This document shows positions 1-8,425 of a stretch of DNA of 27,195 nt, one piece after another; within the stretch, counting starts at the first letter, position 1; each line of letters starts with the position of its first letter. Source of the DNA: CAZXSK01 sp964642855 (GTDB lineage: Bacteria > Planctomycetota > Phycisphaerae > SM23-33); the NCBI GenBank assembly GCA_964642855.1, contig CAZXSK010000054.1, positions 1 to 27,195 on the forward strand, read 5' to 3'. The notes beneath the pieces are model-generated. The model saw nothing but the letters and a program-made list of their open reading frames with translations, had not been told where the DNA came from and searched no databases. The position numbers were made by a program, and so were the translations under genes.

Positions 1-132
1 TTCCCGGTCGGATCCGGCGAGTTCAGCCTCCCACCCGATCGGGGCTAATTCCGCGACAGCGTGGCAACCGTAGCAAGGGGCTGCGGCTCTGCCGGCAAGT
101 ACCTGTCGCAGGCACCAGCAGGAGATACTCTC

Positions 133-1266
133 ATGTTGAAGTCCCGCCTTCTGACCCCAGGCCCCACGGACGTTCCCCCGGAAGTTCTCAACGAGATGGC
201 CAAGCCGATCTTTCACCATCGGACGCCGCGTTTTCGCGAGATGCTCGGGGAGGTCAACGCAGGCCTGAAGAAAGTTTTCAAGACCGACAACGACATCCTG
301 ACCATCGCCGGGTCGGGCACGGCAGGGATGGAAGCCGCCATCGCCTGTGCGTGTCCGCGAGACAAGAAGGTCCTCGTCTCCAACGGAGGCAAGTTCGGCG
401 AGCGGTGGGTCAAGATCGCCAAGATCTACGGCCTGGACGTCGACGAGGTCGAGCTGGAGTGGGGCACAGCCCTGCAGCCCGAGACCGTCAGGGAGAAGCT
501 GGACACGGGCGAATACGGAGCCGTCATCACCGTGTACTCCGAGACGTCGACGGCTACGGCCTGCGACCTGGAGGCCATCGGCAAGGTGGTCGCCGGGAGC
601 GACGCGATTCTGATTGCCGACTGCATAACGGCGGCCGGGACGCTGCCCCTCTACACCGATGACTGGGGCGTGGACATCGTCGGCTCGGGCAGCCAGAAGG
701 CCTTGATGCTCCCGCCGGGCCTGGCGAATTTGTCGGTCAGCGAGAAGGCCTGGAAGCTGATCGACCAGATCGACGCGCCGTGCTTCTACCTGGATCTCAA
801 GGCGTACCGGAAATCCATCGCGAACAACGACACGCCGTACACGCCGGCAGTATCGCTGATCCGTGGCCTGAAGGTGGCTGTGGATATGCTCAACGAGGTC
901 GGCATTGAGACCATCTGGCAGCGCACTGCGACCCTTGCCAAGGCCACCCGCGAGGCGGCGAAGGCGATTGGCCTGAAGGTGTTCTCGAAGCAGCCCAGCG
1001 ACTCGGTCACGGGACTGCTGTTCCCTGAGGGCGTCGACGACGGATTCCGCAAGAAGCTGCAGGGCAAGTACGGGGTCTCGGTGGCCGGCGGACAGAACGA
1101 ACTGAAGGGCAAGCTCATGCGGATTTCGCACATGGGTTATGTCGATCCGCTCGAAACGCTGGGCGTGATTGCAGCGATTGAATACAGCCTGGCCGATTGC
1201 GGTGCGGACATCGAAATCGGCAAGGGCGTCGCCGCGGCGTCCCAGGTGCTCAAGGACTGGCAGTAA
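133..1266 (+). CDS. Class V aminotransferase (alanine-glyoxylate/serine-pyruvate type), probable phosphoserine aminotransferase role
   Basis: PLP-dependent fold-type I aminotransferase of 377 residues, the usual length for the family. The N-terminal LLTPGPTDVPPEV segment and the SGSQKALMLPPG motif, whose Lys189 should bind PLP, are typical of alanine-glyoxylate and serine-pyruvate aminotransferases. GSGTAGMEA near residue 60 fits the cofactor-phosphate loop. The ATG at 133 is preferred over an upstream in-frame GTG at 61 because AGGAG (120-124) lies 8 bases before it and the family's N-terminus begins here. It lies 14 bases ahead of serA in the same direction, so the likely reaction is transamination of 3-phosphohydroxypyruvate with glutamate, the second step of serine synthesis. 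That role is inferred from the neighbour; a serine-glyoxylate or alanine-glyoxylate activity is the alternative. A weak promoter-like pair, TTCAGC (22-27) and GCTAAT (45-50), lies upstream. Confidence 0.9.
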   Translation: MLKSRLLTPGPTDVPPEVLNEMAKPIFHHRTPRFREMLGEVNAGLKKVFKTDNDILTIAGSGTAGMEAAIACACPRDKKVLVSNGGKFGERWVKIAKIYGLDVDEVELEWGTALQPETVREKLDTGEYGAVITVYSETSTATACDLEAIGKVVAGSDAILIADCITAAGTLPLYTDDWGVDIVGSGSQKALMLPPGLANLSVSEKAWKLIDQIDAPCFYLDLKAYRKSIANNDTPYTPAVSLIRGLKVAVDMLNEVGIETIWQRTATLAKATREAAKAIGLKVFSKQPSDSVTGLLFPEGVDDGFRKKLQGKYGVSVAGGQNELKGKLMRISHMGYVDPLETLGVIAAIEYSLADCGADIEIGKGVAAASQVLKDWQ

Positions 1267-1280
1267 GGAGGGATCAACCC

Positions 1281-2909
1281 ATGATCAAGATTCTCGTAGC
1301 AGATAAACTCAGCAAGGTCGGCCTGGACTGGCTGGAATCGCAGGACGACGTGGAAATGACCGTCAAGACCGGGCTTTCGCCGGAGGAACTGGCCAAGATT
1401 GTCGGCGAGTACGACGGCATGATCATTCGCTCGGGTGTGAAGGTCACCGAGGAAGTCCTCGCCGAACCCGGTCGGCTGAAGGGTATCGCCCGGGCGGGCG
1501 TGGGCGTGGACAACATCAATGTTCCGGTGGCGACGGGCAAGGGCGTGATCGTGATGAACACGCCGGGCGGGAACACGATTTCCACGGCCGAGTTGGCGTT
1601 TACGCTGATGCTCTCGCTGTCTCGGAAGATCGCCCCGGCCAATGCGTCGCTCAAGGGCGGCGAGTGGAACCGCAAGGCCTACCAGGGCACGCAGCTTGCG
1701 GGCAAGACGCTGGGTGTCGTTGGGATGGGTCGCATCGGCCGGGCCGTGGCTGAGCGCGCACTGGCGTTCGACATGCGGGTGGTCGGGTACGACCCGTTCT
1801 TTGCGGGCGGAACCGAGGAGAAGTTCGAGATGGTCAAGGACCTCCAGGAGCTCTGCAAGCGGGCGGACTACATCACGGTCCACGTGCCCAAGAGCCCCGA
1901 GACCCTGGGCATGATCGGCGAGGAGCAGATCGCGGCGATGAAGCCCACCTGCCGGCTGGTCAACGCAGCGCGGGGCGGAATCATCGATCCCGACGCTTTG
2001 CTGAAGGCGATCAAGGAAGAGCGCATCGCCGGGGCGGCAATCGACGTTTGGACGTCGGAGCCGCCGGAGACCGAAGCCGAGAAGGAACTGATCGACCAGC
2101 CCAACGTGCTGGGCGTGCCGCACCTTGGAGCCTCGACCGAGGAAGCCCAGGAGCAGGTCGCGCTGGACGCAGCCGAGCAGTTGGTCACCGCGATTCGCGG
2201 CGGAGAGGTCCGCAACGCGCTGAACGCGCCGGGGTTCAGCCAGAAGATTCCCGACTGGCTCATGCCGTACACCGAGCTCAACCGCAGGTTGGGCACGATT
2301 CTCGCCTCGATCACCGAAGGGGCGATCAAGAAGGTGGAGGTCATCTATCGGGGCAAGATCGCCGACGAGAACATTCCGCCGCTGACGACCTACCTGCTGG
2401 TGGGCTTGCTCGAGCCGCGGATGGACTACCCGGTGAACATCGTCAACGCTCCGGTGATGGCCAAGGAACGCGGCGTGGAGGTCGAGCAGATCACCTCCGC
2501 GAAGGTCAAGGAATTCACGAACATGGTCGAGGTGACCGTCCATACCGACCAGGGCAAGCGATCGGCCAAGGGGAGCATTTTCGGGAACCGTTTCCCGCGG
2601 ATCATTGCCATCGACGGCTATCGGATGGAGATGAAGCCCGAAGGCCATGTGCTGGTGATCTTCAACGACGACAAGCCCGGTGTGGTGGGCAAGTACGGGT
2701 CGCTTCTCGGTGAGAACGGCATCAACATCGCAGACATGACCTTCAGCCGCAAGCTGGACCCCGCGCGGGCGGTCGTCGGGATCAATCTCGACAACGCCCC
2801 GTCCGAGACCGTGCTGGAAGAGCTTCGGAGCCTGGAGTTCGTGCACGAGGTACACTACCTCGAATTGCCCGTGCTCTATCAGCCGGAGAAGGAAGCCCAG
2901 GGCGGGTAG
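1281..2909 (+). CDS. serA: D-3-phosphoglycerate dehydrogenase, long (ACT-domain) form
   Basis: Oxidises 3-phosphoglycerate to 3-phosphohydroxypyruvate with NAD+, the first step of serine synthesis, in the cytoplasm. The 542 residues match the long form: substrate-binding and NAD-binding domains (about 1-310, with GMGRIG dinucleotide loop), an intervening domain (about 315-450), and a C-terminal ACT domain (about 465-535, VLVIFNDDKPGVVGKYG) that commonly binds serine for feedback control. Catalytic Arg231 (NAARGG) and His281 (VPHLGAS) are present. The start at 1281 follows AAGGAGGGAT with good spacing and begins MIKILVADKL, as expected; frames extending further upstream would overlap the aminotransferase. 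It is the second gene of a two-gene operon, 14 bases after the aminotransferase, and ends at a strong hairpin. Confidence 0.97.
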   Translation: MIKILVADKLSKVGLDWLESQDDVEMTVKTGLSPEELAKIVGEYDGMIIRSGVKVTEEVLAEPGRLKGIARAGVGVDNINVPVATGKGVIVMNTPGGNTISTAELAFTLMLSLSRKIAPANASLKGGEWNRKAYQGTQLAGKTLGVVGMGRIGRAVAERALAFDMRVVGYDPFFAGGTEEKFEMVKDLQELCKRADYITVHVPKSPETLGMIGEEQIAAMKPTCRLVNAARGGIIDPDALLKAIKEERIAGAAIDVWTSEPPETEAEKELIDQPNVLGVPHLGASTEEAQEQVALDAAEQLVTAIRGGEVRNALNAPGFSQKIPDWLMPYTELNRRLGTILASITEGAIKKVEVIYRGKIADENIPPLTTYLLVGLLEPRMDYPVNIVNAPVMAKERGVEVEQITSAKVKEFTNMVEVTVHTDQGKRSAKGSIFGNRFPRIIAIDGYRMEMKPEGHVLVIFNDDKPGVVGKYGSLLGENGINIADMTFSRKLDPARAVVGINLDNAPSETVLEELRSLEFVHEVHYLELPVLYQPEKEAQGG

Positions 2910-2940
2910 TCGGGCTCATTGACGGGTAGCGGTTCAGGTC

Positions 2941-2987
2941 GCAGAAAGGCCGGGCGAAAGGGAAAGGTCGCCCGGCCTTCTTTCTGC
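2941..2987 (+). terminator. Rho-independent-like terminator after serA
   Basis: The left arm at 2941-2957 pairs with the right arm at 2968-2987 around a 10-base purine loop. Pairing is 10 continuous GC-rich base pairs next to the loop, a 3-base bulge, then 7 more base pairs. The descending side is pyrimidine-rich (TTCTTTCT) rather than a clean T run. It starts 31 bases after the serA stop codon and before the peptidase gene, so it separates the two units. Confidence 0.75.
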
Positions 2988-3108
2988 GCGCGGGGATGCT
3001 TGGCCGGGGGGCGATCGGGACATGGGCACCCGGGTCCGGGTTGTTTTCGCTGGACATGATCGGCTGGGTCTGCATCATCGGGGCGTGAACCGGAATCAGG
3101 AGAAACCC

Positions 3109-5031
3109 ATGCCACAGACGGCTGCTTACGGAACGTGGAGATCGCCGATCACCGCCGAGATGATCGTGAAAGGTACGGTGGGCCTGGGGGGCACGTGCGC
3201 CTCGGGCGACGACCTGTACTGGCTGGAGATGAGGCCGGGCGAGGGCGGGCGGTACGTGATCGTTCGCCAGGACCCGGCGGGGGATCGCATCGACTGCAAC
3301 CCGGCCCCGAGCAATGCGCGCACGCGCGTGCACGAGTATGGCGGCGGGTCGTTTGCGGTGGTCGGAGAGGCGGTGTACTTCACGGAGTTCGGCGACCAGC
3401 GGCTGTACGTGACCCGGGGTTCGGGCTCGCCGTCAGCGGTAACCGACGAGGCGCCGGTTCGGTATGCCGACTTCACGTGGGACGCCGAGCGCAGCCGGCT
3501 GATCTGTGTGCGGGAAGACCACAGGGGAGACCGAGAGGCGGTCAACTCGCTGGTGGCGATTGCTCCCGAGGCAGGCGGCGTGGGCGAGCTGCTGGTGGAC
3601 GGCCGGGATTTCTTCGCAGCGCCGCGGGTAAGCCCGGACGGCGGACATCTTGCGTTCCTGGCCTGGGACCATCCGAAGATGCCCTGGGACGCAGCGGAGT
3701 TGTGGCTTGCGCCCATCGACGCGGACGGTTCCCTGGGCGAGGCCCGTCGGATTGCGGGGGGCGAGGGGGAATCGGTCGTCCTGCCCGCGTGGTCGCCGGA
3801 CGGAAGGCTGCACTTCGTCTGCGACCGCACGAACTGGTGGAACCTGTACCGGCTGGTCGGCGACGAGGTCGAGGCGGTCTGTCCGATGGAGGCGGAGTTC
3901 GCCAGGCCGCTGTGGCGGCTGGGCCTGAAGATGTACGACTTCCTCTCGCCGGAGGAGATTGTCTGTACGTACGAGCAGGGCGGCATGGGGCATCTTGCGG
4001 TGCTGGGCACCCAGTCCGGCGAACTGCGGGAGCTTGCGACGCCGTATACGGTTTTCAGCGGCATCACGGTGCTGGGCAGGAAGATCCTGTGCGTGGCCGG
4101 CGGGCCGGAGGTCGACTCGGCCGTGGTGGAGATCGACACCGATTCGGGCGCGGTTCGAACGATCCGCACGGGCGGGACGATCGATCTCGATCGGGATCTG
4201 CTTTCGGTTCCCGAGCCGGTGGAGTTCCCCACGGCGGACGACGCGACAGCCCACGGGTTGTTCTATCGGCCTCAGAACCCGGACTTCGTCGCGCCGGAGG
4301 GTGAAAAGCCCCCGTGCGTGGTGATGATCCACGGGGGGCCCACCGCGGCCACCACGTCCGCCCGGCGGCTGGACATCCAGTACTACACGTCGCGCGGGCT
4401 GGCCGTGCTTGACGTCAACTACCGCGGGTCGACCGGGTATGGACGCGAGTATCGCGAGGCACTCTATGGCCGGTGGGGCGTGGCGGACGTGGACGACTGC
4501 TGCCGGGGCGCGCAGTATCTCGCCGAGCAGGGCCTGGTCGACGGAGAGAGGCTGGCGATTACCGGCGGGTCGGCCGGGGGGTACACGACCCTTGCCGCCC
4601 TGGCGTTCCGCGACGCGTTCGCCGCAGGTGCCAGCCACTTCGGTGTCAGCGATTGCGAAGCGCTTGCCCAGGAAACCCACAAGTTCGAGTCGCGCTATCT
4701 CGATACGATCCTCGGGCCGTATCCCGAGCAACGCGACCTGTACGTCGAGCGGTCGCCGATCCACCACCTCGACGGCTTCGACAGGCCGGTGGTGTTCTTC
4801 CAGGGGCTGGAGGACGAGATCGTGCCTGCCAATCAGGCCGAGACCATGTACGAGGCCCTCAAGGCCCGGGGCGTCGCCACCGCCTACGTGCCCTTCGAAG
4901 GCGAGCAGCACGGGTTCCGCAAGGCTGGGAACATCCAGCGGGCGATGGAATGGGAGCTGCTGTTCTTCGGCCGGGTGCTGGGGTTCGATCCCGCCGACGA
5001 GATTCCTCCCCTGGCAATCGACAACCTGTGA
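3109..5031 (+). CDS. S9 family serine peptidase (prolyl oligopeptidase / acylaminoacyl-peptidase type)
   Basis: Predicted peptidase of 640 residues that cleaves short peptides, probably dipeptidyl-peptidase or acylaminoacyl-peptidase like. The N-terminal 370 residues are WD/propeller-like repeats (for example PRVSPDGGHLAFLAWD, PAWSPDGRLHFVCDRTN). The C-terminal alpha/beta hydrolase has a complete triad: Ser488 in GGSAGGY, Asp569 in GLEDEIVP and His601 in EGEQHGF. The oxyanion region (VMIHGGPTA) is also present. The start at 3109 follows AGGAG (3098-3102); the in-frame ATG at 3022 lacks such a site. There is no signal peptide or membrane segment, so it is probably cytosolic. It appears monocistronic, flanked by the serA hairpin and a possible terminator at 5135-5164. 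The substrate cannot be told from sequence. Confidence 0.93.
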   Translation: MPQTAAYGTWRSPITAEMIVKGTVGLGGTCASGDDLYWLEMRPGEGGRYVIVRQDPAGDRIDCNPAPSNARTRVHEYGGGSFAVVGEAVYFTEFGDQRLYVTRGSGSPSAVTDEAPVRYADFTWDAERSRLICVREDHRGDREAVNSLVAIAPEAGGVGELLVDGRDFFAAPRVSPDGGHLAFLAWDHPKMPWDAAELWLAPIDADGSLGEARRIAGGEGESVVLPAWSPDGRLHFVCDRTNWWNLYRLVGDEVEAVCPMEAEFARPLWRLGLKMYDFLSPEEIVCTYEQGGMGHLAVLGTQSGELRELATPYTVFSGITVLGRKILCVAGGPEVDSAVVEIDTDSGAVRTIRTGGTIDLDRDLLSVPEPVEFPTADDATAHGLFYRPQNPDFVAPEGEKPPCVVMIHGGPTAATTSARRLDIQYYTSRGLAVLDVNYRGSTGYGREYREALYGRWGVADVDDCCRGAQYLAEQGLVDGERLAITGGSAGGYTTLAALAFRDAFAAGASHFGVSDCEALAQETHKFESRYLDTILGPYPEQRDLYVERSPIHHLDGFDRPVVFFQGLEDEIVPANQAETMYEALKARGVATAYVPFEGEQHGFRKAGNIQRAMEWELLFFGRVLGFDPADEIPPLAIDNL

Positions 5032-5134
5032 TTTGCCAATGGATTGAGCCCGCCAATTGCTCCTGAAGTTCTTCGCCTGCAATTCCGAACAGCAGGGCAG
5101 GCACGCCGAGCTACAGGCATTGCAGTGGGACAGT

Positions 5135-5164
5135 GGGCGGTCGGGGCTTCGGTTCTGATCGCCC
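5135..5164 (+). terminator. Possible terminator hairpin after the peptidase gene
   Basis: GGGCGGTC (5135-5142) pairs with GATCGCCC (5157-5164), 8 pairs with one G-U wobble, around a 14-base loop containing CTTCGG. A T-rich stretch (GGTTTTCTTT, 5177-5186) follows after about 12 bases, which is farther than in a classic terminator. It lies about 100 bases after the stop codon and ahead of the next gene's promoter. Confidence 0.35.
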
Positions 5165-5206
5165 CTCCCCTTGCAGGTTTTCTTTCCGCCGGGTGGTCGC
5201 ATCGGC

Positions 5207-5212
5207 TATAAT
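5207..5212 (+). promoter_or_regulatory. -10 box of the pseudopilin-like gene
   Basis: A perfect TATAAT stands 52 bases before the start codon at 5265. The best -35 candidate at proper spacing, TTTCCG at 5183-5188 (18-base spacer), is weak. The call rests on the -10 box and its place in the intergenic gap. Confidence 0.4.
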
Positions 5213-5264
5213 CCAGCCGGACGCAGAAAAAACCCATTTCTTCGATGCAGAACAGGAGAAAACC

Positions 5265-6056
<792 letters not shown>

Positions 6057-6121
6057 CAAGGCCGGACAGCGCGGCGTGGGAAGAGCGAGTCCTCCAGCCC
6101 CGTTGCTTCTGTCCCGATCCG

Positions 6122-6931
6122 TCAGTCCGGCGTGCCATACAAAAAGACTGCCATGTCCAGCGGGTCGTAGAAGCGCAGCAGGTTGGTCTCGATGCGGATC
6201 CGCCCGCCGCCGAGGTTCTGCACGCGCAGGCTTCCTCCCTCCACCGTGTGGTACGTCCGGTCGAACCCTTCCTCGGAGATCCCCTTGAGGGGTACCTCCC
6301 CGAGGGATGACTCCAGCGCGCCGTGAGCCCCCTCCATCGAGAAGGCCATCAGAACCCCGTAGTAGTTTGCGATGATGTGGGCTATCCGCATGCCCGCAGG
6401 GGGCACGCGGGGCGTGAACGAGAGTTCGGCGCGGACGTCGAAGATGTACCGCACCACCGAATCGGACTCGGTGTCATCGCAGTCCTGCAAGGCTTTCCGG
6501 TCGGCCGGGGGCTTGAGCAGCGATTCCGGCACGCGGATTTCCAGAACCGAACGCCGAGCCGGTGTCTTGACCACCAGGTAATTCACAGCCAGCAAGGCTT
6601 CGTACGACTTGGCGACCGCCAGGCCGTTGGCATCGACAAGCGCAGAAACCTGGCAGGAACTCGTCGACCACGGCAGCGGCCAGAATCCCAGTTCGTTCCA
6701 GACGTGAAGTTTGCTGTCGGGGACGGTCCGCGGGTAGTCGACGGTCCGGTTGGGGTCTTTGTCTGACCAGTGCAGCTCCAGGGGCGACTGCTTGGCCAGG
6801 GGCTTGCCGAGTTCGATCTGCTGGTAGACCTGCCATCCCCGGTCGCAACCGGTGCACAGGAGAAAGGCCGAGACCGCGACGAGAAGCGTTGGCAGGGCTC
6901 GCAAGGCCCTGCGGACAGCGATTGACTCCAT
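6122..6931 (-). CDS. Putative lipoprotein of unknown function
   Basis: 269-residue protein that I do not recognise. The N-terminus has Arg residues, a hydrophobic run and then LLCTGC, so Cys29 is a plausible lipidation site, although the -3 position is Cys rather than the usual Leu, Val or Ile. The mature part is mixed alpha/beta in composition, without repeats or a motif I can name. GGAGGA lies 6 bases before the ATG. The gene starts 29 bases after the tyrS stop on the same strand, so it is probably cotranscribed with tyrS and depends on the same promoter. A role in translation does not follow from that. Its end faces the end of the pseudopilin-like gene (65-base gap, no clear terminator). 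Confidence 0.8.
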   Translation of the reverse strand: MESIAVRRALRALPTLLVAVSAFLLCTGCDRGWQVYQQIELGKPLAKQSPLELHWSDKDPNRTVDYPRTVPDSKLHVWNELGFWPLPWSTSSCQVSALVDANGLAVAKSYEALLAVNYLVVKTPARRSVLEIRVPESLLKPPADRKALQDCDDTESDSVVRYIFDVRAELSFTPRVPPAGMRIAHIIANYYGVLMAFSMEGAHGALESSLGEVPLKGISEEGFDRTYHTVEGGSLRVQNLGGGRIRIETNLLRFYDPLDMAVFLYGTPD

Positions 6932-6960
6932 GTGTTCCTCCGGGCGTTGGTCCGCAGCGG

Positions 6961-8181
6961 TCAGTTGACGACGATGCGTCCGAAGCGGCGCTTGCCGACC
7001 TTCAGCACCTGGCCGGTTTCGACCTGCACCTGGGCGTCGACATCGGTGATCTTCTCGTCGTCGAGGCTTACGGCGCTTTGCTTGATCAGCCTGCGGGCCT
7101 CGCCGTTGCTCTTGGCGAACCCCGCTGTGGTGACCAGCTCGACGATCCAGACCGGCGAGGATTCCACCGGGATCTCGGGCATGTCGCTGGGAAGGTTGCG
7201 CTGGGTGAACACGCGGTCGAATTCCGCTGCGGCAGACGTAGCTGCCTGCGCGTCGTGGTAGGTCTCCACGATGATCCTTCCCAGCCTGACCTTGGCCTCA
7301 CGCGGATGGGTCTTCGACGGGTCGACCAGCACGTCGATCTCGTCTGCCGGCACGTCGGTCAGCAAGGTGTAGTAGTTGCGCATGAGGCCGTCGGGGATGC
7401 TCATCACCTTGCCGAACATGTCGTTGGGCGCGTCGTCGACGCCGATATAGTTGCCCTTGGACTTGCTCATCTTGTCGCTGCCGTCGAGGCCCACGAGGAT
7501 GGGCATGATCATGACAATCTGCGGCGGCTGGCCCGCGTTGCCCTGCAGGTCGCGCCCGACGAGGTTGTTGAACGTCTGGTCCGTGCCCCCGAGCTCCACG
7601 TCCGACTCGATGCAGACGCTGTCGTACCCCTGCATCAGCGGGTAGAAGAACTCGTGCACGCCGATGGGGACCCCGGCTTTGTAGCGGATCTCGAACGTGT
7701 CGCGCTCCATCATCCTTGCGACGGTCATCTGCGACGCCAGGCGGATGATATCGATCAGGTTCAGCTTCTCCAGCCACTCGCTGTTGTAGCGAATCTCGCA
7801 TTTCTCGGGCGATACATCCAGCACCTTGCCCGCCTGTTCGAAATACGTCCGGGCGTTCTGCTCGATCTCTTCGCCCGTCAGCACCGGTCGGGTCTTGTTC
7901 TGGCCGCTGGGGTCGCCGACCCGGGCCGTGTAGTTCCCGATGATCAGCACAGCCTTGTGCCCGAGGTCCTGGAACTGACGCATTTTCCGGAGGACCACCG
8001 TGTGTCCGAGGTGGATATCCGGGGCCGTGGGATCCATGCCCAGCTTGATGCGCATCTGCCTGCCCTCGCGGGCGGCGGATTTCAGCCGCTCGGCCAGCTC
8101 GTTCTCGGAGTAGATCGCGTCGCAGCCTCGCGAAAGGGTCGTCAGCTGGTCGCGCAGTTGTTCGTCTGTCAGGGTAGCCAT
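6961..8181 (-). CDS. tyrS: Tyrosine--tRNA ligase
   Basis: Class I aminoacyl-tRNA synthetase that charges tRNA-Tyr with tyrosine. The 406 residues carry the HIGH-type motif as HLGH (57-60, in PTAPDIHLGH) and KMSKS at 237-241, followed by the anticodon-binding region and a C-terminal S4 RNA-binding domain (about 340-405). The KMSKS form, rather than KFGKS, points to the TyrZ-like branch. The start is MATLTDEQL at 8181; a longer frame to 8265 would run through the promoter and has no family-like sequence. There is no Shine-Dalgarno sequence, and a promoter -10 box ends 10 bases before the ATG, so translation may start on a leaderless mRNA. No T-box leader is present. It is first in a likely two-gene operon with the lipoprotein gene. 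Confidence 0.96.
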   Translation of the reverse strand: MATLTDEQLRDQLTTLSRGCDAIYSENELAERLKSAAREGRQMRIKLGMDPTAPDIHLGHTVVLRKMRQFQDLGHKAVLIIGNYTARVGDPSGQNKTRPVLTGEEIEQNARTYFEQAGKVLDVSPEKCEIRYNSEWLEKLNLIDIIRLASQMTVARMMERDTFEIRYKAGVPIGVHEFFYPLMQGYDSVCIESDVELGGTDQTFNNLVGRDLQGNAGQPPQIVMIMPILVGLDGSDKMSKSKGNYIGVDDAPNDMFGKVMSIPDGLMRNYYTLLTDVPADEIDVLVDPSKTHPREAKVRLGRIIVETYHDAQAATSAAAEFDRVFTQRNLPSDMPEIPVESSPVWIVELVTTAGFAKSNGEARRLIKQSAVSLDDEKITDVDAQVQVETGQVLKVGKRRFGRIVVN

Positions 8182-8191
8182 GGGACGTGAA

Positions 8192-8220
8192 AGTGTACCC
8201 GCGAGCCGGTCTGCAGGCAA
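8192..8220 (-). promoter_or_regulatory. Predicted tyrS promoter (leaderless arrangement)
   Basis: On the minus strand, TTGCCT (8215-8220) and TACACT (8192-8197) are separated by exactly 17 bases. The -10 box ends 10 bases before the tyrS ATG, placing the expected transcription start only about 3-5 bases ahead of the start codon. Confidence 0.5.
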
Positions 8221-8325
8221 GGCTGCAGAAAGCACTGCCGGGGGGAATGTAAGTGATCGACACAAACCGTCTTAGACTGCAATTTGGTAGACTTCGCTGC
8301 CGAATAGCCCTAGGGAGGGATCCGC

Positions 8326-8355
8326 TTGCCCCCAGGCGGGGCGAGCGGCTAGAAT
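8326..8355 (+). promoter_or_regulatory. Predicted promoter of the 8426 lipoprotein gene
   Basis: TTGCCC (8326-8331), an 18-base spacer and TAGAAT (8350-8355). The predicted transcript would begin near 8362. This excludes the in-frame ATG at 8354, which lies inside the -10 box, and supports the downstream TTG start. Confidence 0.45.
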
Positions 8356-8425
8356 GGCCGGACCCGGCGACCCGGACGTTGCTGGACAAAGGCCGATAGG
8401 TTTTGATTTTACCGGGACTTGTACG

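Noticed and set aside
1137..2855. Long open frame opposite serA (about 570 codons, minus strand)
   Set aside because: It is antisense to a fully supported gene, its product is Arg/Leu/His/Asp-rich without family motifs, and such frames are expected from the GC-rich third positions of the real gene.
6057..6121. Bidirectional terminator between the convergent pseudopilin-like and lipoprotein genes
   Set aside because: GGCCGGAC-like and GTCCGGC arms exist but are some 60 bases apart and the second lies inside the lipoprotein gene; there is no compact stem or T run.
8182..8350. T-box riboswitch upstream of tyrS
   Set aside because: No T-box consensus or specifier stem was found, and the predicted promoter leaves almost no leader.
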